A stretch of 64,000 bases of DNA from an uncultured Oscillospiraceae bacterium. GTDB taxonomy: Bacteria > Bacillota > Clostridia > Oscillospirales > Oscillospiraceae. Every line of letters starts with the position of its first letter. The first letter of the stretch is position 1. Positions 23,501-31,953 of the stretch are shown one piece after another. The notes below the pieces were generated by a model. That model saw only the letters and a program-made list of their open reading frames with translations. It was not told where the DNA came from and made no database searches. Both the position numbers and the translations under genes were made by a program. The stretch is from NCBI GenBank assembly GCA_944385765.1, contig CALWYL010000003.1:1-64000 (forward strand), given 5' to 3'.

Positions 23501-24575
23501 GGTGTACAATTTCGCCGCCGGGCCGGCGACGATGCCGGAGAGCGTGCTGCAGAGGGCGCAGTCGGAGCTGCTCAACTGGCACGGCTGCGGCATGTCCGTG
23601 ATGGAGCTCTCACACCGGGGCAGCCAGTTCGCGGAGATACACGCCGAGGCCAAGGAGCGCTTCAAGCGGCTGCTGGGCGTGCCGGACACGCACGAGGTGC
23701 TCTTTATGCAGGGAGGGGCCACGGGGCAGTTCGCCGCCGTGCCGCTGAACCTGATGGACGGACGCGCGGCCAGCTACGCCGTCACCGGCAACTTCTCCGG
23801 CATCGCGGCGCGCGAGGCGCGCAGGTACGGGGAGGTGTCCGTGGCCTTTGACGGGGCGGAGGAGCACTACCGCCGCATCCCGCGCCAGGAGGAGCTGAGC
23901 ATAGACCCCGGCGCCGCCTATTTCCACTACTGCGCCAACAACACCATCTTCGGCACAGCCTGGGACTACGTGCCGGAGAGCGGCGGGGTGCCCCTGGTGT
24001 GCGACATGTCCAGCGAGATTATGAGCCACCCGGTGGACGTGGCGCGATACGCGCTCATCTACGCCGGGGCGCAGAAGAACATCGCCCCCGCGGGGCTCAC
24101 CGTGGTGGTGCTGGATAAGCGCCTCGCGGGCCGTGAGCGGGAGATAACGCCGCAGGTGTTCAACTACAAGACGATGGTGGACAAGGACTCCATGCCGAAC
24201 ACACCGCCCTGTTGGTGCATATATATGCTGGGACTGGTGCTGGGCTGGATAGAGGAGCAGGGCGGCCTGGAGGAGATGGACCGCCGCCGCCGGGAGCGCA
24301 GCGCCGTGCTCTACGAGGTGCTGGACAACTCGCGGCTGTACCTGCCGCACGCGGAGCGCGGCTCCCGCTCGATGATGAACGTCACCTTCCGCACCCCCAG
24401 CGCGGAGCTGGACGCGGAGTTCGTCGCCGGCGCGAAGGCCAGGGGGCTGCTGAACGTGAAGGGCCACCGCCTCACCGGGGGCATGAGGGCCTCAATATAC
24501 AACGCTATGCCGGTCGAGGGCGCGCGGGCGCTGGCCGAGTACATGAAGGAATTCGAGGTAGAACACCATGTTTAA
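23490..24575 (+). CDS. serC: Phosphoserine aminotransferase
   Basis: 361-aa class V PLP aminotransferase: 3-phosphohydroxypyruvate + glutamate to phosphoserine + 2-oxoglutarate. Start VYNFAAGPATMPESVLQRAQSE; GMSVMELSHRG; VLFMQGGATGQFAAVPLNL; NNTIFGTAWDYVP; PLP lysine in YAGAQKNIAPAGLTVVVL; NTPPCWCIYMLGLVLGWI; C-terminal GHRLTGGMRASIYNAMP. Full length and intact. The ribosome site is GGGAGGCGTTCCT. The 3' end overlaps serA by 8 bases, so the first two steps of serine synthesis are co-translated. Confidence 0.96.
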   Translation: MSDRVYNFAAGPATMPESVLQRAQSELLNWHGCGMSVMELSHRGSQFAEIHAEAKERFKRLLGVPDTHEVLFMQGGATGQFAAVPLNLMDGRAASYAVTGNFSGIAAREARRYGEVSVAFDGAEEHYRRIPRQEELSIDPGAAYFHYCANNTIFGTAWDYVPESGGVPLVCDMSSEIMSHPVDVARYALIYAGAQKNIAPAGLTVVVLDKRLAGREREITPQVFNYKTMVDKDSMPNTPPCWCIYMLGLVLGWIEEQGGLEEMDRRRRERSAVLYEVLDNSRLYLPHAERGSRSMMNVTFRTPSAELDAEFVAGAKARGLLNVKGHRLTGGMRASIYNAMPVEGARALAEYMKEFEVEHHV

Positions 24576-25731
24576 GATACGCACGATGAACACGATATCC
24601 CCCCTGGGCACCAACCTGCTGGCCGAGCGCGGCTGCGAGGTGGGCGCCGAGGTGGAGTCCCCCCAGGCGCTGCTCATACGCTCGGCCGACCTGCACGGGA
24701 AGGCCTTCTGGCCGGAGCTGCTCTGCATAGGCCGCGCCGGCGCCGGCGTGAACAACATCCCCGTCAGCGACTGCACGGAGGCGGGCATCGTGGTGTTCAA
24801 CTCCCCGGGGGCCAACGCCGACGCCACCAAGGAGATGGTGATATTCGAGATGCTGCTGGCCTCGCGCGACATGCTGGGCAGCATAGAGTGGGTCAAGAGC
24901 ATCGCCGACCGCGGCGCGGAGATACCCGCGCTGGTGGAGAAGGGCAAGAGCGCCTTCGCCGGGCCGGAGATATGCGGCAAGAGCCTGGGCGTGATTGGCC
25001 TGGGCGCCGTGGGCGCGCTGGTGGCCAACACGGCGCTGCAGCTGGGCATGACCGTCCGCGGCTACGACCCGTACATGTCGGTGGAGGCCGCCTGGCGGCT
25101 CTCCCGCGAGGTCATACACGTGGACTACGCCGAGGAGATTTTCCGCTCCAGCGACTACATCAGCCTCAATGTGCCCTACACCGAGAGCACGCACCACCTC
25201 ATAGACGCCACGGCCCTCAGCTACATGAGAGACGGCGTGAGGATAATGAACGAGTCCCGCGCCGAGGTGGTGGACGACGACGCCATGCTGGCGGCCATAG
25301 CCTCCGGCAAGGTGGGCAAGTACGTCACCGACTTCCCCAATGAGAAGCTGATTGGGCAGAAGAACGTGATTTGCACGCCGCATCTGGGCGCCTGCACGCC
25401 GGAGAGCGAGGAGAAGTGCGCCGTGATGGCCGCGCAGGAGATATATGACTACCTCTGCAACGGCAACATCCGCAACAGCGTGAACCTGCCCAACGCCTCC
25501 CTGGAGCGCATGGGCAAGAGCCGGCTGTGCGTCATCCACCGCAATGTGCCCAATGTGATAAACTCCATCCTCGACCTCGTCAGCGAGCGGAACATAAACG
25601 TCGAGCACATGCTCAACAAGCCGCGCGACGCCTATGCCTACACCATGATAGACCTCTCCGAGCGGATAAACGGGGAGATTACCTCCCAGCTCTCCGCCCA
25701 CCCGGACGTGCTCCGGGTGCGGGTGCTGTGA
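24568..25731 (+). CDS. serA: D-3-phosphoglycerate dehydrogenase with ACT domain
   Basis: 387-aa NAD-dependent dehydrogenase: 3-phosphoglycerate to 3-phosphohydroxypyruvate. LCIGRAGAGVNNIPV; NAD-binding GLGAVGALVANTALQLGM (residues about 143-160) with GYDPYMSVEAA; VPYTESTHHLID; active-site stretch RIMNESRAEVVDDDAM; TPHLGACTPESEEKCA (catalytic His). The C-terminus (LCVIHRNVPNVINSILDLVS...VLRVRVL) is an ACT domain, usually for serine feedback. It lacks the extra ASB domain of long SerA forms. A terminator follows 20 bases after the stop. Confidence 0.95.
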   Translation: MFKIRTMNTISPLGTNLLAERGCEVGAEVESPQALLIRSADLHGKAFWPELLCIGRAGAGVNNIPVSDCTEAGIVVFNSPGANADATKEMVIFEMLLASRDMLGSIEWVKSIADRGAEIPALVEKGKSAFAGPEICGKSLGVIGLGAVGALVANTALQLGMTVRGYDPYMSVEAAWRLSREVIHVDYAEEIFRSSDYISLNVPYTESTHHLIDATALSYMRDGVRIMNESRAEVVDDDAMLAAIASGKVGKYVTDFPNEKLIGQKNVICTPHLGACTPESEEKCAVMAAQEIYDYLCNGNIRNSVNLPNASLERMGKSRLCVIHRNVPNVINSILDLVSERNINVEHMLNKPRDAYAYTMIDLSERINGEITSQLSAHPDVLRVRVL

Positions 25732-25751
25732 GAGTGCCGGGGAATACGCGC

Positions 25752-25785
25752 ACGCCGCCGTCTCAATAGACGGCGGCGTCTTTTT
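25752..25785 (+). terminator. Intrinsic terminator of serCA
   Basis: ACGCCGCCGTC (25752-25762), 6-base loop, GACGGCGGCGT (25769-25779), then CTTTTT. It separates serA from the convergent XRE gene. Confidence 0.92.
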
Positions 25786-25786
25786 G

Positions 25787-25990
25787 TCACTGGCGCCGGA
25801 ACTCGGCTATGTCCTCCAGTTTGCAGTCCAGTATCTCGCAGAGCTGGTTGAGGGTGTAGGTGCTCACGCTTCCGTTTTTTCTCAGCCGGTCCAGCTGCCC
25901 GGTGCTCACATGGTAGTCCTTTATCAGCTTGTACTGTGATATGCCGCGCTCCCTCATGGTGCTCCAGAGCCTGTCGAAGACTATCATCAT
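25787..25990 (-). CDS. Small XRE-family helix-turn-helix regulator
   Basis: 67-aa single-domain Cro/C1-type DNA-binding protein: FDRLWSTMRERGISQYKLIK, then DYHVSTGQLDRLRKNGSVSTYTLNQLCEILDCKLEDIAEF. This is the HTH_26-type fold common in Firmicutes. There is no effector domain. The start is ATG 25988-25990 (a second ATG follows directly) after AAGGCGG. Its likely promoter (TTGTCA at 26040-26045, TACGCT at 26023-26028, minus strand) shares the -35 region with the divergent lipoprotein gene. Its targets are unknown; the divergent gene is the obvious candidate. Confidence 0.8.
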   Translation of the reverse strand: MMIVFDRLWSTMRERGISQYKLIKDYHVSTGQLDRLRKNGSVSTYTLNQLCEILDCKLEDIAEFRRQ

Positions 25991-26039
25991 ACCGCCGCCT
26001 TCCATGAATATGTAATCAGCGTATGATGTTGCCTTTATA

Positions 26040-26068
26040 TTGACAATTGCCCATAATCGGGCTATAAT
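26040..26068 (+). promoter_or_regulatory. Consensus promoter of the small lipoprotein gene
   Basis: TTGACA (26040-26045), exactly 17 bases, TATAAT (26063-26068): a full match to the housekeeping consensus. Transcription from about 26075 excludes the in-frame ATG at 26040 and leaves the TTG at 26100 as start. Confidence 0.88.
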
Positions 26069-26099
26069 ATGCGCCGAGAAAAAACCAGAGGCGGTAATT

Positions 26100-26414
26100 T
26101 TGAGAAAGATATTGGGATTTCTGCTCGTCCTCTCGCTCTTGCTGGCGTGCTGCGCCGCTCCGCCGGAAGGGCCGGAGGCCCGCGTGCGCCGGGCGGACGA
26201 GCTGCTCTCGCGCTGGAGCATGGAGCTGTACTGCGGCTGCCATTGGGACGGGGAGTACGCCGCGCAGGAGGGGCTGTACGTGGTGATGTTCAGGCGCGTG
26301 GAGAGCCGGGCGCGGCTGGACAGCGAAGCGGCGCTGAGGAGGATAGAGGAGTGCTTCCGCGGCAGCGGGGTGCGCGTGTTGCTCACATCGGGGCCGCTGG
26401 GCGCGGCCCGGTAA
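26100..26414 (+). CDS. Small lipoprotein of unknown function
   Basis: 104 aa. It starts at TTG (26100-26102) 5 bases after GAGGCGG, giving a signal peptide RKILGFLLVLSLLLAC with a lipobox LLAC and a second Cys next to it. The mature part is about 85 residues, charged, with RADELLSRWSMELYCGCHWDGEYAAQEGLYVV and a C-terminal alpha/beta stretch. I do not recognise a family. It stands alone behind a consensus promoter, divergent from a small XRE regulator and convergent with galT, whose terminator overlaps its stop codon. Confidence 0.65.
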   Translation: MRKILGFLLVLSLLLACCAAPPEGPEARVRRADELLSRWSMELYCGCHWDGEYAAQEGLYVVMFRRVESRARLDSEAALRRIEECFRGSGVRVLLTSGPLGAAR

Positions 26415-26450
26415 AAAACGCCGGCAGCGAGCGCAAACTCGCTGCCGGCG
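26413..26450 (-). terminator. Intrinsic terminator of the galKET operon
   Basis: A 13-bp stem (26419-26431 with 26438-26450, loop CGCAAA) followed on the minus strand by TTTTTT (26413-26418). It overlaps the stop codon of the convergent lipoprotein gene and may end both transcripts. Confidence 0.9.
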
Positions 26451-26464
26451 CAGTCTAGTGGGGT

Positions 26465-27955
26465 TTATACCGCGGAGAGGAAGCGCAGAAAGGCCTCTCG
26501 CCCGGCGTCCGTGCGCTTGAACACCCCGGCGTGCTCCAGGACGCGCGCGAACACCAGGCCCGTCTCCCGGCGCACTATATCGCGGGCGTTTTCCGCGGTG
26601 ATGCGGTAATGGGGGGCGAAGCCCTCGGCCCAGTCGGCGTGGGGGGCGGCCAGGGGGTCGGAGCGCAGCTCGGCGCCGGAGACGAGGCCGTCTGCCACTG
26701 CGCCCAGCTCGCTCTTGAGCCGCGAGGGCAGTATGGCCAGGCCCATGACCTCTATGAGGCCGATGTTCTCGCGCTTTATGTGGTGCAGCTCGGCGTGCGG
26801 GTGGTAGAGGCCGAGGGGGTGTTCGGGGGTGGTGAGGTTGTTGCGCAGCACCAGATCGAGCTCGTAGTCGCCGCCGCGCCGGCGGGCTATGGGGGTGATG
26901 GTGTTGTGCATCACGCCGTCCGTCTCGGCGTAGACGACCGCGCTCTCGTCGGTGTAGGAGCGCCAGCGCGTGAGGACGCGCTCGGCCAGGTCCACCAGGC
27001 GCCCGGGGTCGGCGCAGGCGAGGCGGAGCACGCTCATGGGCCACTTGACTATGCCGCAGCGCACGTCCTCAAAGCCGGGGAAGGTGAAGGCGTGCTCCAC
27101 CGGCGCGCGCTCCATGGGGAAGGTGTATCTCCCGCCCTGGAAGTGGTCGTGGGCCAGGATGGAGCCGCCCACTATGGGCAAATCGGCGTTGGAGCCCACG
27201 AAGTAGTGGGGGAACTGGCGGACGAAGTCCAGCAGCTTCCTGAAGCAGTCGCGGTCTATCCTCATGGGCGTGTGCTCGCTGTTGAGGACTATGCAGTGCT
27301 CGTTGTAGTAGACGTAGGGGGAGTACTGCAGGAACCAGGGGGAGCCGTTCACCGTCACGGGGACGATGCGGTGGTTTGCGCGGGCGGGGTGGTCGAGCCT
27401 GCCCGCGTAGCCCTCGTTCTCCGCGCAGAGCTGGCAGCGCGGATAGCCGGCGGCGGGCAGGTCGCGGGCCGCGGCTATGGCCCGCGGGTCCTTCTCCGGC
27501 TTGGAGAGGTTTATGGTGATGTCCAGCTCGCCGTACTCGGTGGCCGTGCGCCACTTCACGTCGCGCTCTATGCGGTCGCGGCGGATATAGTTGGTGTCCT
27601 GGCTGAAATTGTAGTACCAGTCGGTGGCGGCGCGGGGGCTCTGCGCGCAGAGGGAGTTGAACTTCTCTATCACCTGGGCCGGACGGGGGGTGAGGGCGCC
27701 CATCACGGCCGTGTCCAGCATGTCGCGGCAGGTGACGCTGTCCCCGTCGATGAGCCCGCGCCCGGCGGCGTCGTCCAGCAGGGCGTCCAGTATCTCGTGC
27801 AGCGGCGCCTGCGGCACGGAATCCGGCGGGGTGAAGCTGTCCAGCTTGAGCACGGCGAGGACGCTGTTCACGGCCCAGACGCGCTCGCAGCCGGAGATAA
27901 GCCCGCGCTCGGCGGCGTAGGAGACGAGCGCGGCTATGGCCTCGTTGACTGTCAT
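26465..27955 (-). CDS. galT: Galactose-1-phosphate uridylyltransferase, Firmicutes type
   Basis: 496-aa enzyme: galactose 1-phosphate + UDP-glucose to UDP-galactose + glucose 1-phosphate. It belongs to the long Firmicutes GalT class (about 490-500 aa) rather than the E. coli type. Conserved parts: VTVNEAIAALVSYAAERGLI, FNSLCAQSPRAATDWYYNFSQDTNYIRRDRI, INLSKPEKDPRAIAAA, CQLCAENEGYAG, INLS, PYVYYNEHCIVLNSEHTPM, GSILAHDHFQGG (catalytic His motif), NTITPIARRRGG and LGLYHPHAELHHIKRENIGLIEVMGLAILP. GGAGGTCTGAT precedes the start. It is the last gene of galK-galE-galT. Confidence 0.95.
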   Translation of the reverse strand: MTVNEAIAALVSYAAERGLISGCERVWAVNSVLAVLKLDSFTPPDSVPQAPLHEILDALLDDAAGRGLIDGDSVTCRDMLDTAVMGALTPRPAQVIEKFNSLCAQSPRAATDWYYNFSQDTNYIRRDRIERDVKWRTATEYGELDITINLSKPEKDPRAIAAARDLPAAGYPRCQLCAENEGYAGRLDHPARANHRIVPVTVNGSPWFLQYSPYVYYNEHCIVLNSEHTPMRIDRDCFRKLLDFVRQFPHYFVGSNADLPIVGGSILAHDHFQGGRYTFPMERAPVEHAFTFPGFEDVRCGIVKWPMSVLRLACADPGRLVDLAERVLTRWRSYTDESAVVYAETDGVMHNTITPIARRRGGDYELDLVLRNNLTTPEHPLGLYHPHAELHHIKRENIGLIEVMGLAILPSRLKSELGAVADGLVSGAELRSDPLAAPHADWAEGFAPHYRITAENARDIVRRETGLVFARVLEHAGVFKRTDAGREAFLRFLSAV

Positions 27956-27956
27956 A

Positions 27957-28949
27957 TCAGACCTCCGCGTAGCCGTGGGGATGGGAGCGGTGCCAGGCCC
28001 AGGCCGTCTCCACTATCGTGCCTATGTCGCCGTAGCGGGGCTCCCAGCCGAGGACGGAGCGGGCCTTCTCGCTGGAGGCCACCAGCTGGGCCGGGTCCCC
28101 GGCGCGGCGATCGGAGAGCACGGCGGGTATGGGGTGGCCGGTGACCTCGCGGGCTACGTCGATTATCTCCCTCACGGTGAAGCCCACGCCGTTGCCCAGG
28201 TTGAAGACGTCGCTCTCCCCGCCGGAGAGCAGGTAATCCAGGGCCAGGATGTGGGCGTCGGCCAGGTCGGTGACGTGTATGTAGTCGCGCACGCAGGTGC
28301 CGTCGCGCGTGGGGTAGTCCCCGCCGAAGATGGAGACGCTCTCCCGCCGGCCGAGGGGCACCTGCAGCACTATGGGGATGAGGTGCGTCTCCGGGTCGTG
28401 GGCCTCGCCTATGCTGGCGTCCGGGTGGGCGCCGCAGGCGTTGAAATAGCGCAGGGCGGTGTATCTGAGGCCGTGGGCGCGGCTGACCCAGGACATCATC
28501 TGCTCCATGGCCAGCTTGGTCTGGCCGTAGCAGTTGGTGGGCACAGTGGGGTCGCTCTCCAGTATGGGCACGGAGCGGGGCTCGCCGTAGACCGCGGCGG
28601 TGGAGGAGAACACTATGCGCCCCACGTCGTGCGCCACCATGCTCTCCAGCAGCTGCATGGTGCCGTAGAGGTTGTTGTTGTAGTATTTCAGGGGGCGCGA
28701 CATGCTCTCGCCGACCTGGGAGTAGGCGGCGAAGTGTATCACGCCGTCGATGTGCTCGGATTCAAAGAGGGCGTCGAGCGCCTGGCGGTCCCGTATGTCG
28801 AGCTGGTAAAAGCGGGCTTGGGGGTGGACGGCGGCGGTGAAGCCTGTGGCCAGGTTGTCGGCCACCACCACGTCGCGCCCCGCGTCGATGAGCTGGCGGA
28901 CGGTGTGCGAGCCTATGTAGCCGGCACCGCCGAGAACGAGGATGGACAT
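27957..28949 (-). CDS. galE: UDP-glucose 4-epimerase
   Basis: 330-aa extended short-chain dehydrogenase fold: UDP-galactose to UDP-glucose. NAD-binding LVLGGAGYIGSHTVRQLIDAG (about 4-24), VVADNLATGF, HFAAYSQVGESM, catalytic Ser/Tyr/Lys in VFSSTAAVYGEP and NCYGQTKLAMEQM, LRYFNACGAHPDASIGE, TRDGTCVRDYIHVTDLADAH and VFNLGNGVGFTVREII. It starts at ATG 28949, 20 bases after the galK stop, with GAAAGGAG. All three Leloir genes are together. Confidence 0.96.
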   Translation of the reverse strand: MSILVLGGAGYIGSHTVRQLIDAGRDVVVADNLATGFTAAVHPQARFYQLDIRDRQALDALFESEHIDGVIHFAAYSQVGESMSRPLKYYNNNLYGTMQLLESMVAHDVGRIVFSSTAAVYGEPRSVPILESDPTVPTNCYGQTKLAMEQMMSWVSRAHGLRYTALRYFNACGAHPDASIGEAHDPETHLIPIVLQVPLGRRESVSIFGGDYPTRDGTCVRDYIHVTDLADAHILALDYLLSGGESDVFNLGNGVGFTVREIIDVAREVTGHPIPAVLSDRRAGDPAQLVASSEKARSVLGWEPRYGDIGTIVETAWAWHRSHPHGYAEV

Positions 28950-28969
28950 CTCTTACTCCTTTCTCATGT

Positions 28970-30262
28970 TCAGCAGTCTATGATGGCGCCGCCCTCCGGG
29001 CGGACGCGCAGTACATGGCAGCTCCCGGGGCCGAACACGGCCTCCAGCCGGGCGGTGAAGCTGCCGAGCAGGCCGTGGGGGACAAAGGCGGCGATGGTCC
29101 CGGCGAAGCCGCCGCCGTGTACGCGGCAGGCCCCGGCCCCGCCGAGGGCGTCCCGGGCCAGCGCGAGGGCCAGCGGTATGGGCTGCTCCCGCGCGTTGCC
29201 GGCCCAGAGGTTCTCCAGCAGTTCGGCCGAGGAGCGGCCGGACTCGTTCACCAGCGCGAGGAAGGCGGCGAAGTCGCCGGCCCTGAGGGCGGCCGCCTGG
29301 CGGGACACCCGCTCGTTCTCGGCAAAGAAGTGCATGGCGCGGAGCACGGCGCGGTCGCCCAGCGAGCGCCTGAGGGCGGGTATCTCCGCGGAGAAGGCCG
29401 CCGGATCCACCCCGCGCAGGGCGTCGGCCCCGAAGTGCGCGGCCACGGCGCGGCACTCGTCGGGGATGGCGGCGTACTCGGCCGTCAGGTCGTCGTGGCA
29501 GGAGCCGGTGTCCACTATGCAGAGGCTGTGGCCGCTGCGCTCGAAGTCGCAGGCTATGGGCTCCACCTGGGGATGGCCGGGGGTGGCGAAGTCTATGGCG
29601 GAGACGCCGCCCAGGGAACAGGCGGTCTGGTCGAGCAGGCCGCAGGGCTTGCCGAAGTAGACGTTCTCGGCCGCCTGGCCGATGGCGGCCAGCTCCAGCG
29701 GGGGTATGGCCCCGCCGCAGAAGAGGGCGTTCATGACACAGCCCAGCAGCACCTCAAAGGCTGCCGAGCTGGAGAGCCCGGAGCCGGAGAGCACGTCGGA
29801 GGCCACATAGGCGTCGAAACCGGAGACGCGGAAGCCTCGCGCGGCTATGCCGGCGGCCACGCCCCGCACCAGGGCGGCGGTGTGTCCGCGCTCGGCGTCC
29901 ACCGGGGCGGAGAGGGCGGCGGTGTCCACGCACAGCTCGCCGTAGCCCTCCGAGTAGAGGCGTATGAGGCCCAGGCCGTTGGCCCCGGCGCAGGCGAGGG
30001 CGTCGAGCCCGATGGAGGCGCAGAGGACGCGGCCGCGCTGGTGGTCCGTGTGGTTGCCGCCCAGCTCGGCGCGGCCGGGCGCGCTGGCGAGCAGCACGCT
30101 CCGCTTACCGTCGCCGGCGGCGAAGCGCTCAGCAAAGCCGCGCGCGACGCGCAGCGCGCGCTCTCGCGCATATGAGAGGCCCTGGGGGCCGTAGATGGAG
30201 ACTAAGCGGGAGTCCAGCGCTCCTCCGGCGAGGGAGGAGAGCAGCTCCGTGAGCTTTTGCAA
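28970..30262 (-). CDS. galK: Galactokinase
   Basis: 430-aa GHMP kinase: galactose + ATP to galactose 1-phosphate. The galactokinase signature is SAPGRAELGGNHTDHQRGRV (GRxxLxGxHxDH), and the ATP motif is VLSGSGLSSSAAFEVLLG. It also has CGLLDQTACSLGG (catalytic Asp region) and the C-terminal GACRVHGGGFAGTIAAFVP. The start is TTG (30260-30262) after GGGGGTG; no ATG is available nearby. First gene of the operon, with its own promoter. Confidence 0.94.
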   Translation of the reverse strand: MQKLTELLSSLAGGALDSRLVSIYGPQGLSYARERALRVARGFAERFAAGDGKRSVLLASAPGRAELGGNHTDHQRGRVLCASIGLDALACAGANGLGLIRLYSEGYGELCVDTAALSAPVDAERGHTAALVRGVAAGIAARGFRVSGFDAYVASDVLSGSGLSSSAAFEVLLGCVMNALFCGGAIPPLELAAIGQAAENVYFGKPCGLLDQTACSLGGVSAIDFATPGHPQVEPIACDFERSGHSLCIVDTGSCHDDLTAEYAAIPDECRAVAAHFGADALRGVDPAAFSAEIPALRRSLGDRAVLRAMHFFAENERVSRQAAALRAGDFAAFLALVNESGRSSAELLENLWAGNAREQPIPLALALARDALGGAGACRVHGGGFAGTIAAFVPHGLLGSFTARLEAVFGPGSCHVLRVRPEGGAIIDC

Positions 30263-30292
30263 GGTATCACCCCCGTGATATTCTTAAAATTA

Positions 30293-30321
30293 AGTATATT
30301 GTAAGACGGCGGGCTTTGCAA
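30293..30321 (-). promoter_or_regulatory. Promoter of galKET
   Basis: Minus-strand TTGCAA (30316-30321), 17-base spacer, TATACT (30293-30298). No dedicated gal regulator gene or obvious operator is adjacent. Confidence 0.7.
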
Positions 30322-30413
30322 GCGCCGGCACATGGATAATTCGAACCAATAGGGCGAAAAAACGGGGATAAAGAGGGGGCGGGGCGGGGAAAAACGGATG
30401 GCGGAGGGACGGG

Positions 30414-30438
30414 AAAAGGGAGGGCGCGGGGCCCTCCC
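30414..30438 (-). terminator. Terminator of spoVAD-spoVAE
   Basis: On the minus strand GGGAGGGC and GCCCTCCC (30418-30425 with 30431-30438) form an 8-bp stem with a 5-base loop, followed by TTTTCCC, just after spoVAE. The rest of 30322-30413 is G-rich with no visible gene. Confidence 0.65.
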
Positions 30439-30444
30439 GGAGCG

Positions 30445-30810
30445 CTATTTCTCGTGCGGCTTGAATATGAGCGCCACGGCCGCGGCGGCGGTCACGGCGG
30501 CCGTGACGCCGGCGGAGGCGGCGGTGAGCCCGCCGGTGAAGGCGCCCAGCAGCCCGCGCTCGGCCACCGCCTCCCGCACGCCGCGGTAGAGCAGGTTGCC
30601 GAAACCCAGCAGGGGGACGCCGGCCCCGGCGCCGGCCCATTCGGCAAAGGGGCCGTACACCCCCGCGGCGCCCAGCAGCACCCCGGCGACGACATAGCTC
30701 GTGAGGATGCGGGCGGGGGTGAGGGCGGTCTTGTCTATCAGTATCTGGCCCAGGCAGCAGAGGGCGCCGCCGGCCAGGAAGGCCCTGAGGCAGGAGATGA
30801 GCAGCTCCAT
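30445..30810 (-). CDS. spoVAE: Stage V sporulation protein AE
   Basis: 121-aa integral membrane protein with about four hydrophobic segments (CLRAFLAGGALCCLGQILID, ILTSYVVAGVLLGAAGVYGP, GAGAGVPLLGFGNLLYRGV, LLGAFTGGLTAASAGVTAAVTAAAAVALIF). The sequence GVPLLGFGNLLYRGVREAV...GLLGAFTGGLTAASAG is typical of SpoVAEb. It is part of the SpoVA channel that moves dipicolinic acid into the forespore and out during germination. It follows spoVAD directly. Its presence marks the organism as a spore former. Confidence 0.92.
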   Translation of the reverse strand: MELLISCLRAFLAGGALCCLGQILIDKTALTPARILTSYVVAGVLLGAAGVYGPFAEWAGAGAGVPLLGFGNLLYRGVREAVAERGLLGAFTGGLTAASAGVTAAVTAAAAVALIFKPHEK

Positions 30811-30811
30811 G

Positions 30812-31831
30812 TCAGCACCTCTCGCTCTCTATGGCCGCGGCGTGGCAGACGGAGGGGATGCTCTCGCCCTGCTGGGAGACGGTGGGGCTCATCAGCGCGC
30901 CCGTGGCGGCAAAGAGCACACGGCGCCAGAGCCCGTCGCGCATGCCCCGCAGGAAGTGGCCGCAGAGCACACTGGCGGAACAGCCGCAGCCGGAGCCGCC
31001 GCAGTGGACGTCCTGCGCCTTGAGGTCGTATATCAGCACGCCGCAGTCCATGTAGTTCGCGCCCAAATCCACGCCGTCGGCGGCGAAGAGGTCGCGCAGT
31101 ATCTCCTGGCCCAGGCGGCCCAGGTCGCCGGTGAGGATGACGTCGTAGTAGTCCGGGCCGCGGCCGGTGGAGGCGAAGTGGGAGGACAGGGTGTCGTACG
31201 CGGCGGGGGCCATGGCCGCGCCCATGTTGGCCAGGTCCTTCACGCCGGCGTCCACCACGCGCCCGGGAGTGACGCGCGTTATATATGGCCCCGGGCCCTC
31301 GGCGGCGAGCACCACGCAGCCGGCGCCGGTGACGGTCCACTGGGCCGTGGGCGCGCGCACGCTGCCGTACTCCAGCGGATAGCGGAACTGCCGCTCCGCC
31401 GAGCAGAAGTGGGAGCCCGTGGCGCAGGCCGCGCTGGCGAAATAGCCCGCCCCCACCAGCAGCGCCCCCAGGCAGAGCGACTCGGACATGGTGGAGCAGG
31501 CCCCGTAGAGGCCCCAGAGGGGGGCGGGCACGTCGCGCAGGGCGTAGGCCGAGGCGGCGCACTGGTTCTGCAAATCGCCGGCGAGCAGGCACTCCGGGAC
31601 CCCGCCCGGCAGGGCGGAGCGAGAGCAGGCCAGGTCCAGCGCGCGGCGCAGCATGGCGCTCTCCGCCTGCTCCCAGCTCTTCTGGCCGGCGTGCGCGTCG
31701 GGCACTATCTCGTCGAAGCGCGCGCGCAGGGGGCCCTCGCCCTCCTTCCTGCCCACCACGGAGGCGAAGCCGGCCACCGAGGGCGCGCGGGAGAGGGAAA
31801 TGGTGGAGTTTTTAATTGTGCTTTCTGACAT
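30812..31831 (-). CDS. spoVAD: Stage V sporulation protein AD
   Basis: 339-aa thiolase-fold protein of the spore inner membrane; SpoVAD binds dipicolinic acid. Conserved regions: PSVAGFASVVGRKEGEGPL, FDEIVPDAHAGQKSWEQAES, LLAGDLQNQCAASAYALR, PLWGLYGACSTMSESL, SHFCSAERQFRYPLEYG, DLGANYMDCGVLIYD and GSGCGCSASVLCGHFL. Full length. The gene normally upstream, spoVAC, is absent here: the next gene is a racemase on the other strand. No convincing sigma-G promoter could be aligned in the 120 bases upstream. Confidence 0.95.
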   Translation of the reverse strand: MSESTIKNSTISLSRAPSVAGFASVVGRKEGEGPLRARFDEIVPDAHAGQKSWEQAESAMLRRALDLACSRSALPGGVPECLLAGDLQNQCAASAYALRDVPAPLWGLYGACSTMSESLCLGALLVGAGYFASAACATGSHFCSAERQFRYPLEYGSVRAPTAQWTVTGAGCVVLAAEGPGPYITRVTPGRVVDAGVKDLANMGAAMAPAAYDTLSSHFASTGRGPDYYDVILTGDLGRLGQEILRDLFAADGVDLGANYMDCGVLIYDLKAQDVHCGGSGCGCSASVLCGHFLRGMRDGLWRRVLFAATGALMSPTVSQQGESIPSVCHAAAIESERC

Positions 31832-31953
31832 ATCATCACCCCGTGGCTCTAGTCTGCCTGATATGGGGGCGATGTATGCACGCTGCGGCCCTTCCCAGGA
31901 GCGCCGCGGCGTGTTATGATGTGCTCATATTTTAAAAACCGGAGGTTGGGCGC

